Of a stretch of DNA of 12,334 nt, positions 1 to 7,789 are shown piece after piece. This stretch comes from Candidatus Pacearchaeota archaeon (GTDB taxonomy: Archaea > Nanobdellota > Nanobdellia > Pacearchaeales > GW2011-AR1), in the NCBI GenBank assembly GCA_023133375.1, contig JAGLWP010000015.1:1-12334 (forward strand). The letters run 5' to 3'. Both the position numbers and the translations under genes were made by a program. The stretch's first letter is position 1, and every line of letters begins with the position of its first letter. The notes below the pieces were generated by a model. That model did not search any database, was not told the origin of the DNA, and saw only the letters and a list, made by a program, of their open reading frames with translations.

Positions 1-573
1 TGTGTGAATGGATATGTAATAGCAAGGGCAGAGGGATTTGAAGATACTAAGCAGATTCTTTCAACAATACAGGCAGGGAGTGTTGATATTATTTTGGATA
101 AACTTTATAGCATGAATGTTAATTTGAAATTAGATGGAATTAAATACGGGGATGAAGCAGTAATTTATTTTATTTCCGAGGAGGGAACAAGGACAGTTGT
201 TTATCCTGAACAAAAGAATGTGGAATTAGTTGAAGGGCAATATGAGGTTCAGGTTTATATTTTTAAAGATTCATCTATACAATTGCCAGAAACAATTCAT
301 GAAGAATGTATTGAAGTTCCAAGGTCTGGGATAGGTGGGTTGTTTGGTATGACTGAGAAAAATTGTTTTGATGTTAAGATTCCTTCACAGATTATTTCTA
401 ATGTTCTTGCAGGAGGAGGAAAGCAAGAATATTATATTTTAGAATCTGAATTTCAGAGTTCAAGTACTATTGAAATACATGCAGAAAGTTTAGCTATTCC
501 AAAGACACTTGAAGAACTTCAAAATAATTATCTTGTATTTGAGGATAAAGATTTGGAGATATATTTTAAATGA
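1..573 (+). CDS. 3' part of a conserved-looking protein of unknown function, operon partner of the giant secreted protein
   Basis: The frame is open from the first base of the window (Cys, then the GTG at 4), so the true start probably lies upstream and this is a 5'-truncated gene; GTG 4 is only the first possible start in view. About 190 residues are visible. They look like beta-rich segments (residues 28-95 and 110-180) with cysteines in CIEVP and NCFDV, and a glycine-rich loop around GLFGM. No catalytic motif, membrane segment or nucleotide-binding motif is seen. The stop codon TGA overlaps the ATG of the next gene (ATGA, 570-573), so translation of the two is very likely coupled and the products probably work together. 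The cysteines and the secreted partner suggest an extracytoplasmic protein, but its signal region is outside the window. I do not recognise a named family. Confidence 0.75.
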   Translation, partial: CVNGYVIARAEGFEDTKQILSTIQAGSVDIILDKLYSMNVNLKLDGIKYGDEAVIYFISEEGTRTVVYPEQKNVELVEGQYEVQVYIFKDSSIQLPETIHEECIEVPRSGIGGLFGMTEKNCFDVKIPSQIISNVLAGGGKQEYYILESEFQSSSTIEIHAESLAIPKTLEELQNNYLVFEDKDLEIYFK

Positions 574-3500
574 AACAAGAAAAAATATTGAAAATTGGAA
601 TGGTTTTTGTGGTTTTAGTTTTGACTTTATCTTTTGTGTCATCTGCTATGCGTTCAAATCCACAATATACACAATTTATGGGAGCACAGGCAAGAAAATT
701 TGATGAATCAATGTGTGAGCAAGGACAGGATTTTCTTATTCAGATTGCTCCTTTTGGATGCACTCCTGCTGTTGTAAGAAGTGATTTGCTTGAAGAACAA
801 AATGTTCCTGTTTTTTGTCAGCTCGGAGCCACGAAAATTAATCCTTTAATAAATGTTGAGGCAATTGAAGGCATTTCTTTTTCAGGAGAATATCCTCCAG
901 AAGTAGAAGGAATTGCTTTTCATCCTGCACGAGCTGCATTAGGTATTGAAGGAGACTTGACTAATCCTGTATTAAATAATATTGGTTACGCAGTTATAGT
1001 TTTGAAGAAACAGGCAAATGCTTCTGCAATGCCTGATTATGTTTCAGGAAATCTTACGGCGAGAATAAAATATAATGTGAAGAATGCATTTGGGATTGGC
1101 AAGGCGAATTTTTATCTTCCTGAAATGACTGATGATGAATGGGAAAGAGTAAAATACCAATATGGCTTTTGGGATGGGAAGGGGGCTCTTAGATCAGAAA
1201 GTGTAGAGGGTGACAGGGCAGTAATTTCAGTTTATTCTGGTGATGATAAAATTTCAAGTGTTTCTTTAGAAAAAGGAGAAGAGTCTGGAAAGATTTATCT
1301 TCCTGGGTTTGATTGTTTGGCAAGTTTGCAATTGAAGCTTAATAGTTTAGAAAATCCAGACACAAGGGCGTTGTTAAGAATTAATGCAAATGTTGTTGAA
1401 GTTGCTAAAGGAGAGAAATTTTTAGAGAATAAATGTCAGGTTGTGAGTTTAGAGAAACAAGGGTTAGTCCAAAAAGTAAAGATAAAGTGTAAAGAAGATG
1501 AAGGAGTAAATAGTTTTAATTTAATGATTGGTCCGAAGGTAAATTTAAGTATTGATAATGTGGAAAGAGAAGTAGGGCTTGGAGATTTTCTTTATAAAAC
1601 TCAAGATGAAGAAAAATCAGTTTATTTAGCGTATATTGGGACTAAAGGGGACCCAAGAGATGTAGATAAGTTATTTATTTATCTTGTTTCAATGCCTAGA
1701 CATAAAGATAAATTAAGTGAAGATGAATTAGCTAGTTATAATACAGTGGTGGGAAAGTTATTAACTGCTGGAGCTACAAGTAGCGGGTTTATTGATATTT
1801 CTTCTAGTGTTATAAAAATATATGCAGGATTAGCTAATTTACTTGCTCGTGCTATTTTAAATGGTGAAGAATTTTATTGGATTAATTATGATGAGGAAAT
1901 TCTGGCTTTCAATAGCAAAGTAACTGTTAATGGTTTTGCAGAACCTGTAGATAGTAATGTAATAGATGAGATTGAATATTATCAAAATGCAGTTGATGAT
2001 TATGAAACAATTGGAGAGAGTTTTGTTGGAGAAAAGCATTTTAAAAATGAACAAATAACTCTTGATGAAGAAGCTTTATATCAGCAAATAATTCTTGCAG
2101 ATTCTGCAAAACAAAAAGCTACTGTTGTTGAATTATGTAATGAGTTTAAATCCTCTTATCCTGATTCAAAGAAGAAGATAAAAACATATTGCGATAATAA
2201 ATACAAGCTTTCAAATCAGGAAATTTCTGTTGGTTATGTTACAATAAATGGCGAATCAAAGAAGATTACTTTTGATGGAATTTATGAACCAAGTATTAAA
2301 GATTACAGCGTAAAGATATTTGTTAGTAATGCTGGAAAATATAGTAAGGAAAACACTTTGCGAAAGAATGGAGAGAGTTATGTTTCTGATAATGAATCTA
2401 TTGTTTTAAAAGAGTTAGAGGAGGATTATGCTGTTTTTGATGTTAGTAATGTGGACTATGGTTTGCTGAAGGAGATTACTTATGACCCCAAAAATTTGAA
2501 AATAGAATTAGGGAATTATGAGATTGTTGGTAAGAATAAATATAAAATTAGTTTAGAGAAAATTAATTTAAGGAAGTCAGCAAAAGTGTTGCTTTCTCCT
2601 GGGTTTGAGGATGCTGGGACAGAAGCAAGTTTTGGATTTAAGATTGGTATTGAAAAAAGGACATTTGAATTATCTCCTGATAAAATTAGAGAGCAGATTG
2701 AGAAATTAGATGAGCAATTAGGGAAATGGCAGAATTTTTCTGCGGGGCTTGGGAAGGTTGTTAAAGGATTAAAGACCGCATGTCTTGCAACAGGAGCTGG
2801 TTTGGTTTTCAAAAACTTTTTAGCAAATACAGGTGGAGCAGGTATTGCGAGAAAATATATTATGAGAGGAAGTGGAGGATGGTATGAAAGATGTGTTGAT
2901 ATTGTCGAGGAGAGTGGTGTTTCATTAGATAAATGTTTATTGGAAAATGCAGATGAGATAGATAGGGATGTTGAAGATGTTACAAGATTGATGAGCAAAC
3001 AAGTTGAAGAGAGGCAGGAGTTAGAAGAAACAATTTCAAAGATAAATGTTCTTGGAGAAAGTGTTATGAATACTACTGAATTTAGGATGCAATATTCAGA
3101 AAATGTTATATCATATTGGAAGAAGAGTTATGGGACTTCTTTTGCAGACCCTGATGGGAAGGGAGAAAATATTAAGAAAGAAGAAATGATTAAAATTTTA
3201 TCTTATGAGGGATGGAAAAATGGTAATTATAATGAGGGGCAATTACGAGAGATTGGACTTTGGGCAAAAGTTTTAGAAGACGATAATGCAAATGAGGATT
3301 TGAAAAAGATGGCTGAGAAAGAACTTTATTCTGTGTTGTCAGATGTTAAAATTAATGCTGGAGATTTTAATGAGAGGACAAATTTTGAAGCAGAAACTGG
3401 AATGGGGGACAGTAGTCTTGTTGCTTCTTTTGGAGAAATAAATGAAATACCTGTTACTGAAAGAAAAACTTTTGGGAATACTAAATATAAGTCTAGTACT

Positions 3501-6272
3501 ATAAATAAGGAAGATTATGTTTTTTCTTTTAAGGATAGTAAATTAGGCGAGAAATATCTTTTAGTTTATGATGAAGATGGAGTGGTTCAGAGTACTTATA
3601 CAATTGGAGACAATGATGTTTTGGTTAAGAAGGAGGAACAAAACCCTCTTGATTTTTTCTTTAAACAATATGATAAATCATCTTATGAGAATGTGTATAA
3701 AAATGCTGAGGTGCATTATTATGAGACAGAACCTTATAAGGGGCTTCCGGCAATTGTGCCTTTTGATTTAGAACATGGGTGGTATGCTGCGACAAAGCAG
3801 ACCTTGCCTGTGTTAGGGAATATTGGTGCATATGATAAATCTGGGGCAGTTAATAGTTTTTGGTTGTGCAATGTTGGGGGAAATCGTTTAGAAGAGAATA
3901 TTAGAGGCGATGATGATTGTGCGATGATTAATCGTGGGACAGGGCAGCCGTATGACCAGTTTCCTGGACTTGATGAGAGGGAAGCATCAAAACTTGTGAG
4001 CTGTGCTTTTGATGCAATTAATGATGCTTCAAGGCATAAATCAGGAAGTAGTGTTAATATTAAAACAAGTTGTGGCGGGAGTATTCGTGTAAAAGTTGGA
4101 AAACCTGCAGTTGATATTCCTGAGATTGAATGCGCAGATTTGATGTCTCCGAAAGATTGTCAATTGTTGTTTAATGTTTGTGACCCTGTAATTTGTCCTT
4201 CAAGCAGATGTGATTTGGGCGGGGCTTATCCTGTGAGAGATGTTGTTCAGTCAGGAATAATTGGAAGTTTGGTATTGTGTTTGCCAAATATGCGGGAAGG
4301 AATTTTAATGCCAATTTGTTTAAGTGGAGTTCATGCAGGTGTTGAGGGTTGGATTTCTGTTAGCACGGCTTATAGAGATTGTTTACAAAATGCTCTGGAT
4401 ACAGGAGAGATGATTGGAATTTGTGATGAGATTTATAGTATACATTTGTGTGAATTTTTCTGGAGGCAGGCATTACCTTTGGCAGATTTGGCGATTCCAA
4501 AAATTATTGGAGCATTGGTAGGGCAAAATGTTAGAGGCGGAGGCGAGTATCTTTCTGTTGAAAATGCGTGGACTACCGCAAAGGATTCAGTAACTTATTT
4601 TACCCAGTATTATGGAGCAAATGCCAATAAAGCATTTAAGGCAAGGACTACTGAAGAAGTGGGGACAGAGATTTGCAAATTGTCTATCTCTGCGGTTTAT
4701 GCGAGCGGTGTAGACATAATTGATGGTATGACTGAGCCAGATTCTCCATCACAATTTCATGGAAGGTTTGATGAAATTCCTTTTTCATCTGTGACTGTGC
4801 CCCCAACATCTCATTATAAAGTATTTTATCATATTTTCGCAGGAAAAGATTCAGGGGCTTATTACAAAGTATATCTAAAGGGAATTCCTGAAAGTTCTTA
4901 TTATCAGGATGCTTCTTCAACATTGATTATAGCTTCTGGTTATATTGAGACAGGAGGATATGCTTCAGAGACGAGAGATTTAACTGCAGTTTCAGGATAT
5001 AAGCAATTGTGTATAAATGTTAATGGGCAAGAGGAGTGCGGGTTCAAGGAAGTTTCAACTTCATTTGCTTTGGATTATATTAGTGATAAATATGTGGCGA
5101 GCCAAATCCAAGAGATAGATATTAAGACAGAAAGAGAATGTATTTCAGGAAGTGCGAGTGCTTATAGTATTTTGAATCCAAATGTTCAAGTAGCAGCAGA
5201 GGAGATTATTAATCCTGCAATTTATAACAGAGGAATCATAAGAATTTGTGCTACAAGGAATCCTGGAGAAGGTTCAGACCCTTATGCTGGGGCAGAGAAT
5301 TCAAGATGGAAAGAAGTTGGTTATTGTGGTAGTGAGAATATAAAATGCTGGCTTGATACAGAAAATATTAAAAATATAATTGAAGGCACTGGTATTGCTG
5401 AAGATGCTTTGGAAAGTGTTGCGCAAAGTCACTTGGCTATTTTAAGAAATAGTGGGGAGTATATTACAGAGAAGGAGTTTAAATCAAAAGTAAAGGAGAT
5501 TGATGATGAAAAAGATAATTCTGAAAAATTGATATTGATTGAGGAGATATTTGAAAATGTTTTCTTAAATAGGGAAAAAGGTTATTTGCATTTGCTTAGG
5601 GGAAATGCTTATGCTAAATTGGCGATGAAGGCTATAGGAGAAGAGGCTGATAGGAGAAAGACAGAAGTAGAGGAAGATAAAGATGAAGAGGGAGATAAAG
5701 ATGAAAAAATTGAAGTGGATGTAGGAAAAATTTGGGAATATGCAGGAAGGTATGAGAAACTTGTGGATAGTCAGGGTAAGAATCTTTTTGAAAAGTATGC
5801 TAAAGAAAATAAACCAAAAGATGATAAATGGTCTGTGAATAGATTTAAAGCATTATTAGTTGCAATTGCAATAAGGCAGAGTAATTTGGGTTACCCTGAT
5901 GGAGAAAAATATGATCCAAGATGGATTATGGAATATGGTTGGAAAGGTGGAGAAAGAATCGAGGATTATCTCTGTAATGAGGAAAAAGATGTAAGTGAAG
6001 AAGGGATGCTTAGATGTGCAGAAGTTCAGATAATGAAGGCTTCAAGTACATTGAAACTTGCATTGAACAAAATGAAGAGTCTAGAATATTATAATAAATG
6101 TAATAGCAAAATAGATTTTCCGATTGCTGCTCCAAACAATCATCTGAAATGTGTTTTAAGTGTTTATTATACTGGGCAAAAGACTAGAATTTTTACATCA
6201 AGTGACGGAAAAGAATATGCTAAAGAAACTGTAAAACTTATGGAAGTTGTTGAAGATTATTTTGATTCTTAA
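570..6272 (+). CDS. giant secreted/cell-surface multidomain protein (1900 aa) with a degenerate SLT-like C-terminal region
   Basis: Unnamed function. A clear Sec-type signal peptide covers residues 1-26 (lysines, a hydrophobic core from about 9 to 23, then SSA before residue 27). Visible parts: Cys-containing beta-rich N-terminal region (27-340); long central region to about 700; two charged helical, coiled-coil-like stretches (about 705-725 and 790-815) flanking a mildly hydrophobic Gly/Ala-rich segment around C738; cysteine-rich core (C1188, C1197, C1204, C1209, C1214 and others to C1294); beta-sandwich-like segment (about 1410-1525); a C-x6-C pair (C1586, C1593); helical region (1620-1695); acidic Asp/Glu/Lys linker (about 1697-1718); and an SLT-like end (about 1754-1893). 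The many cysteines fit disulfides outside the cell. No C-terminal membrane anchor is seen, so it is either released or held by its partner or the uncleaved signal. The start overlaps the previous stop; only a weak GGAGAT lies 12 bases upstream. The frame is intact throughout. Confidence 0.85.
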   Translation: MKQEKILKIGMVFVVLVLTLSFVSSAMRSNPQYTQFMGAQARKFDESMCEQGQDFLIQIAPFGCTPAVVRSDLLEEQNVPVFCQLGATKINPLINVEAIEGISFSGEYPPEVEGIAFHPARAALGIEGDLTNPVLNNIGYAVIVLKKQANASAMPDYVSGNLTARIKYNVKNAFGIGKANFYLPEMTDDEWERVKYQYGFWDGKGALRSESVEGDRAVISVYSGDDKISSVSLEKGEESGKIYLPGFDCLASLQLKLNSLENPDTRALLRINANVVEVAKGEKFLENKCQVVSLEKQGLVQKVKIKCKEDEGVNSFNLMIGPKVNLSIDNVEREVGLGDFLYKTQDEEKSVYLAYIGTKGDPRDVDKLFIYLVSMPRHKDKLSEDELASYNTVVGKLLTAGATSSGFIDISSSVIKIYAGLANLLARAILNGEEFYWINYDEEILAFNSKVTVNGFAEPVDSNVIDEIEYYQNAVDDYETIGESFVGEKHFKNEQITLDEEALYQQIILADSAKQKATVVELCNEFKSSYPDSKKKIKTYCDNKYKLSNQEISVGYVTINGESKKITFDGIYEPSIKDYSVKIFVSNAGKYSKENTLRKNGESYVSDNESIVLKELEEDYAVFDVSNVDYGLLKEITYDPKNLKIELGNYEIVGKNKYKISLEKINLRKSAKVLLSPGFEDAGTEASFGFKIGIEKRTFELSPDKIREQIEKLDEQLGKWQNFSAGLGKVVKGLKTACLATGAGLVFKNFLANTGGAGIARKYIMRGSGGWYERCVDIVEESGVSLDKCLLENADEIDRDVEDVTRLMSKQVEERQELEETISKINVLGESVMNTTEFRMQYSENVISYWKKSYGTSFADPDGKGENIKKEEMIKILSYEGWKNGNYNEGQLREIGLWAKVLEDDNANEDLKKMAEKELYSVLSDVKINAGDFNERTNFEAETGMGDSSLVASFGEINEIPVTERKTFGNTKYKSSTINKEDYVFSFKDSKLGEKYLLVYDEDGVVQSTYTIGDNDVLVKKEEQNPLDFFFKQYDKSSYENVYKNAEVHYYETEPYKGLPAIVPFDLEHGWYAATKQTLPVLGNIGAYDKSGAVNSFWLCNVGGNRLEENIRGDDDCAMINRGTGQPYDQFPGLDEREASKLVSCAFDAINDASRHKSGSSVNIKTSCGGSIRVKVGKPAVDIPEIECADLMSPKDCQLLFNVCDPVICPSSRCDLGGAYPVRDVVQSGIIGSLVLCLPNMREGILMPICLSGVHAGVEGWISVSTAYRDCLQNALDTGEMIGICDEIYSIHLCEFFWRQALPLADLAIPKIIGALVGQNVRGGGEYLSVENAWTTAKDSVTYFTQYYGANANKAFKARTTEEVGTEICKLSISAVYASGVDIIDGMTEPDSPSQFHGRFDEIPFSSVTVPPTSHYKVFYHIFAGKDSGAYYKVYLKGIPESSYYQDASSTLIIASGYIETGGYASETRDLTAVSGYKQLCINVNGQEECGFKEVSTSFALDYISDKYVASQIQEIDIKTERECISGSASAYSILNPNVQVAAEEIINPAIYNRGIIRICATRNPGEGSDPYAGAENSRWKEVGYCGSENIKCWLDTENIKNIIEGTGIAEDALESVAQSHLAILRNSGEYITEKEFKSKVKEIDDEKDNSEKLILIEEIFENVFLNREKGYLHLLRGNAYAKLAMKAIGEEADRRKTEVEEDKDEEGDKDEKIEVDVGKIWEYAGRYEKLVDSQGKNLFEKYAKENKPKDDKWSVNRFKALLVAIAIRQSNLGYPDGEKYDPRWIMEYGWKGGERIEDYLCNEEKDVSEEGMLRCAEVQIMKASSTLKLALNKMKSLEYYNKCNSKIDFPIAAPNNHLKCVLSVYYTGQKTRIFTSSDGKEYAKETVKLMEVVEDYFDS

Positions 6273-6331
6273 TCTTCATAATAAAAATGCGGAGACAAGG
6301 ATTCGGTTTTGTTGAAAAAGTATTTGATTTC

Positions 6332-6338
6332 TTTTTTT
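6332..6338 (+). terminator. oligo-T terminator of the giant-protein operon
   Basis: A run of seven T sits 60 bases past the stop of the giant gene, within a T-rich stretch (6321-6340). Archaeal RNA polymerase ends transcription on T-runs without needing a hairpin. It is followed abruptly by a C-rich block (6341-6350). Assigned by position and composition only. Confidence 0.5.
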
Positions 6339-6480
6339 ATCCCCCCGCCCTTAATATAGTCGCTCACAAGTTCTCGTATTATTATAGAAAACAATTAATG
6401 AAAAATTCTTAAGAAAGGGGTTTTGTTAATAATTCTAAAAATAGCCGAGCGGAGCGAGGTGAATTTAGATTCTAAAGTTT
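6339..6480 (+). other. intergenic region with a second promoter-like block and a GC-rich patch
   Basis: No credible protein gene. It holds TTAATATAG (6351-6359), a possible TATA box, followed by TTCTCGTATT (6371-6380). The same ten bases recur at 6495-6504 behind the TATA box of tRNA-Leu. A 10-bp palindrome, TTCTTAAGAA, lies at 6406-6415. A GC-rich patch, GCCGAGCGGAGCGAGGTG (6444-6461), stands out from the AT-rich surroundings and is flanked by TCTAAA (6434-6439) and its reverse complement TTTAGA (6464-6469). This could be a small RNA gene or a decayed tRNA locus; I could not match it to a known RNA family. Confidence 0.3.
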
Positions 6481-6504
6481 TTTATATAGATAATTTCTCG
6501 TATT
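6371..6504 (+). repeat. 10-bp direct repeat TTCTCGTATT (6371-6380 and 6495-6504)
   Basis: Two exact copies, each downstream of a TATA-like sequence (6351-6359 and 6481-6489). The second copy lies between the TATA box and the start of tRNA-Leu. The spacing from TATA to repeat differs (about 11 versus 5 bases), so this is not an exact duplication of a promoter. Confidence 0.5.
6481..6489 (+). promoter_or_regulatory. TATA box of tRNA-Leu
   Basis: TTTATATAG centred about 30 bases before the first base of tRNA-Leu (6515), the normal archaeal box A position for a transcript starting at or just before the tRNA. Confidence 0.65.
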
Positions 6505-6514
6505 GATAAGATAG

Positions 6515-6598
6515 GCGGGAGTGCCGGAGTGGTCAAACGGAACAGGTTTAGGACCTGTTAGCTTAGTGCTTACCAAGGTTCGAATCCTTGCTCCCGCA
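6515..6598 (+). tRNA. tRNA-Leu, anticodon UAG
   Basis: A full cloverleaf folds by hand. The acceptor stem GCGGGAG pairs with CTCCCGC. The anticodon stem ACAGG (6542-6546) pairs with CCTGT (6554-6558) around loop TTTAGGA, giving anticodon UAG for CUA. A long variable arm (6559-6573) is as expected for Leu, the T-arm is CAAGG/CCTTG around TTCGAAT, and the discriminator is A6598. No CCA is encoded. The 3' end faces the transcription factor B gene, whose stop codon is 17 bases away; a T-rich run at the end of that gene may terminate this transcript. Confidence 0.96.
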
Positions 6599-6615
6599 TT
6601 ATGTTATCTTTAGAA

Positions 6616-7533
6616 TTATTTTTTCTGCCCTTCTTTTTCTCTTATTTTATCTTCGAGTTTTAATTTTTCTATTAATTCTTTATATCGATTTCTGATTGTT
6701 ACTTCTGTTATTCCTGCAATGTCTGCAACTTCTCTTTGGGTTTTCTTTTCATCATTTATTAAAGCTGCAACATAAAGTGCTGCTGCGGCAATACCTGCCG
6801 GGCCTCGTCCTGAGGTGAGCTCTACTTTTTCTGCTTGTTTTAATACTGACAGAGCATCATTTTGTGTTTTTGGAGATAGTTTTAAGACAGAAGAAAATCT
6901 TGAAATGTAATCTTTGGGTGAACTTTGTTTTACTCTAATTCCTAATTTTCTGATTATAAATCTGTAAGTTCTGCCGATTTCTTTTCTTTCAACATCTGAG
7001 GCTGTTGCCATTTCATCGAGGGTTCTTGGGATATTATAACTTCTACATGCTGCATAAAGGCATGCGGCAATCACAGATTCCATACTTCTTCCTCTAACTA
7101 ATCCTCTTTGTAAAACATAATTGTAAACTCTTGCAGCTTCATCTCTTACAACATTTGGTAGGTTAAGATAAGAAGCTATAACTCTTAATTCAGCCATGGC
7201 CAATCTTAAATTTCTTTCAATACTTGTAGACACTCTTTCTTGCCATTTTTTCAGCCTTAAAAATTTTCGTGTTTGTGTGGGTTCTAATTTGTAGATATCA
7301 GAAATCTCTCCAACATTTGTCGTCAGTCCTTTATCAAATTTTTGTATACTTATTGGAGCTCCTCCGCGACCTTTTTTTTGATCTTTATCAAATTTTCCTT
7401 GCAAATCCATTCCAGTATCAGCCATTTTTTCTTCGATTACAAGACCACAATCATTACAAGTAATTTCTCCTAAATATTCATCAGAAGTAATATTCACGCC
7501 ACCGCATTCTGGACATTTTTTAATAAAACTCAT
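6616..7533 (-). CDS. tfb: transcription initiation factor B (TFB, TFIIB homologue)
   Basis: General archaeal transcription factor. It binds the TBP-TATA complex and the BRE element and places RNA polymerase at the start site. An N-terminal zinc ribbon has C7, C10, C26 and C29 (CX2C-X15-CX2C). A B-reader/linker follows (about 50-75, with GGAPISIQKFDKGL). Two cyclin-fold repeats lie at about 103-200 and 205-300, the second with RGPAGIAAAALYVAA (243-257) and a helix-turn-helix near AGITEVTIRNRYKEL. The length of 305 residues is usual for the family. The ATG at 7531-7533 is the only sensible start, since it begins just before the zinc ribbon. TATA boxes lie about 30 and 45 bases upstream. It converges with tRNA-Leu and lies downstream of S8e on the same strand, but its own promoter and an upstream hairpin suggest independent transcription. 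Confidence 0.96.
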   Translation of the reverse strand: MSFIKKCPECGGVNITSDEYLGEITCNDCGLVIEEKMADTGMDLQGKFDKDQKKGRGGAPISIQKFDKGLTTNVGEISDIYKLEPTQTRKFLRLKKWQERVSTSIERNLRLAMAELRVIASYLNLPNVVRDEAARVYNYVLQRGLVRGRSMESVIAACLYAACRSYNIPRTLDEMATASDVERKEIGRTYRFIIRKLGIRVKQSSPKDYISRFSSVLKLSPKTQNDALSVLKQAEKVELTSGRGPAGIAAAALYVAALINDEKKTQREVADIAGITEVTIRNRYKELIEKLKLEDKIREKEGQKK

Positions 7534-7560
7534 TTTAAGGACCTATAGGTTTTCGTAAGG

Positions 7561-7586
7561 TTTATAAAGCTTTTGATTATATAAAT
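7561..7586 (-). promoter_or_regulatory. TFB promoter with two possible TATA boxes
   Basis: On the minus strand CTTTATAAAC (7561-7569) is preceded by an AAAAG BRE-like tract and centred about 32 bases before the TFB ATG, which would give a nearly leaderless mRNA. A second one, TTTATATAAT (7576-7586), also with an upstream AAAAGA tract, lies 16-17 bases further out. Either or both may be used; TFB itself would bind here. Confidence 0.6.
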
Positions 7587-7622
7587 CTTTTGATTTTTAT
7601 AGTTATCCATAAATAGTAAAAC

Positions 7623-7646
7623 AAAAGAAACCCGTTGGTTTCTTTT
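7623..7646 (-). terminator. 10-bp perfect hairpin, probable transcript end (and possible element end)
   Basis: AAAAGAAACC (7623-7632), a 4-base loop, then GGTTTCTTTT (7637-7646) form a perfect 10-bp stem. Read on the minus strand it is followed by TTTTGTTTTACTATTT, so it can end transcripts coming from S8e. Its loop CGTT with one stem base can also pair with AACGG at 7666-7670, giving a possible pseudoknot. The same hairpin would fit the right-end palindrome of an IS200/IS605-type element (see the adjacent fragment). Confidence 0.6.
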
Positions 7647-7659
7647 AAACTTCCTTTAA

Positions 7660-7755
7660 TTACTGAACGGCGATTTCTTGCTCAAGCCCACACTCTCTCA
7701 TATGGATTAGGTTCGTGTAAACTCTCGTTGCCTCCTGCGAAATCGCATAGAATTT
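7660..7755 (-). pseudogene. candidate remnant of the 3' end of a TnpB-type (IS200/IS605) gene
   Basis: Between S8e and TFB the minus strand has a short frame bounded by stops at 7756-7758 and 7660-7662. It reads 31 residues containing ISQEATRVYTNLIHM and ending GLEQEIAVQ. A terminal xQE(A/I) motif just before a compact hairpin is typical of the tail of tnpB genes, where the 3' coding end overlaps the guide (omega) RNA and the element's right end. The local base composition is also less AT-rich than elsewhere between genes. GCGATTTC (7670-7677) pairs perfectly with GAAATCGC (7739-7746), so the strand can fold into a structured RNA. No RuvC domain, zinc finger or transposase is present, so at most this is a relic or a non-autonomous end. 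The assignment rests on motif memory, not a search. Confidence 0.35.
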
Positions 7756-7789
7756 TCATAAAAATTAATTGGTTAATTATGAATAGTTT

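Noticed and set aside
2516..2998. Minus-strand open frame of 160 codons inside the giant gene
   Set aside because: Low-complexity Ser/Pro/Leu product, no promoter or ribosome site, opposite an intact well-supported gene.
3568..3771. Plus-strand 67-codon frame overlapping the giant gene in another frame
   Set aside because: Contained in an intact gene, no initiation signals; the composition is that of a shifted frame.
6273..6514. Box C/D sRNA or CRISPR-type repeat in the intergenic region
   Set aside because: No C and D box pair, and only two copies of a 10-bp repeat with unequal context; not a repeat-spacer array.
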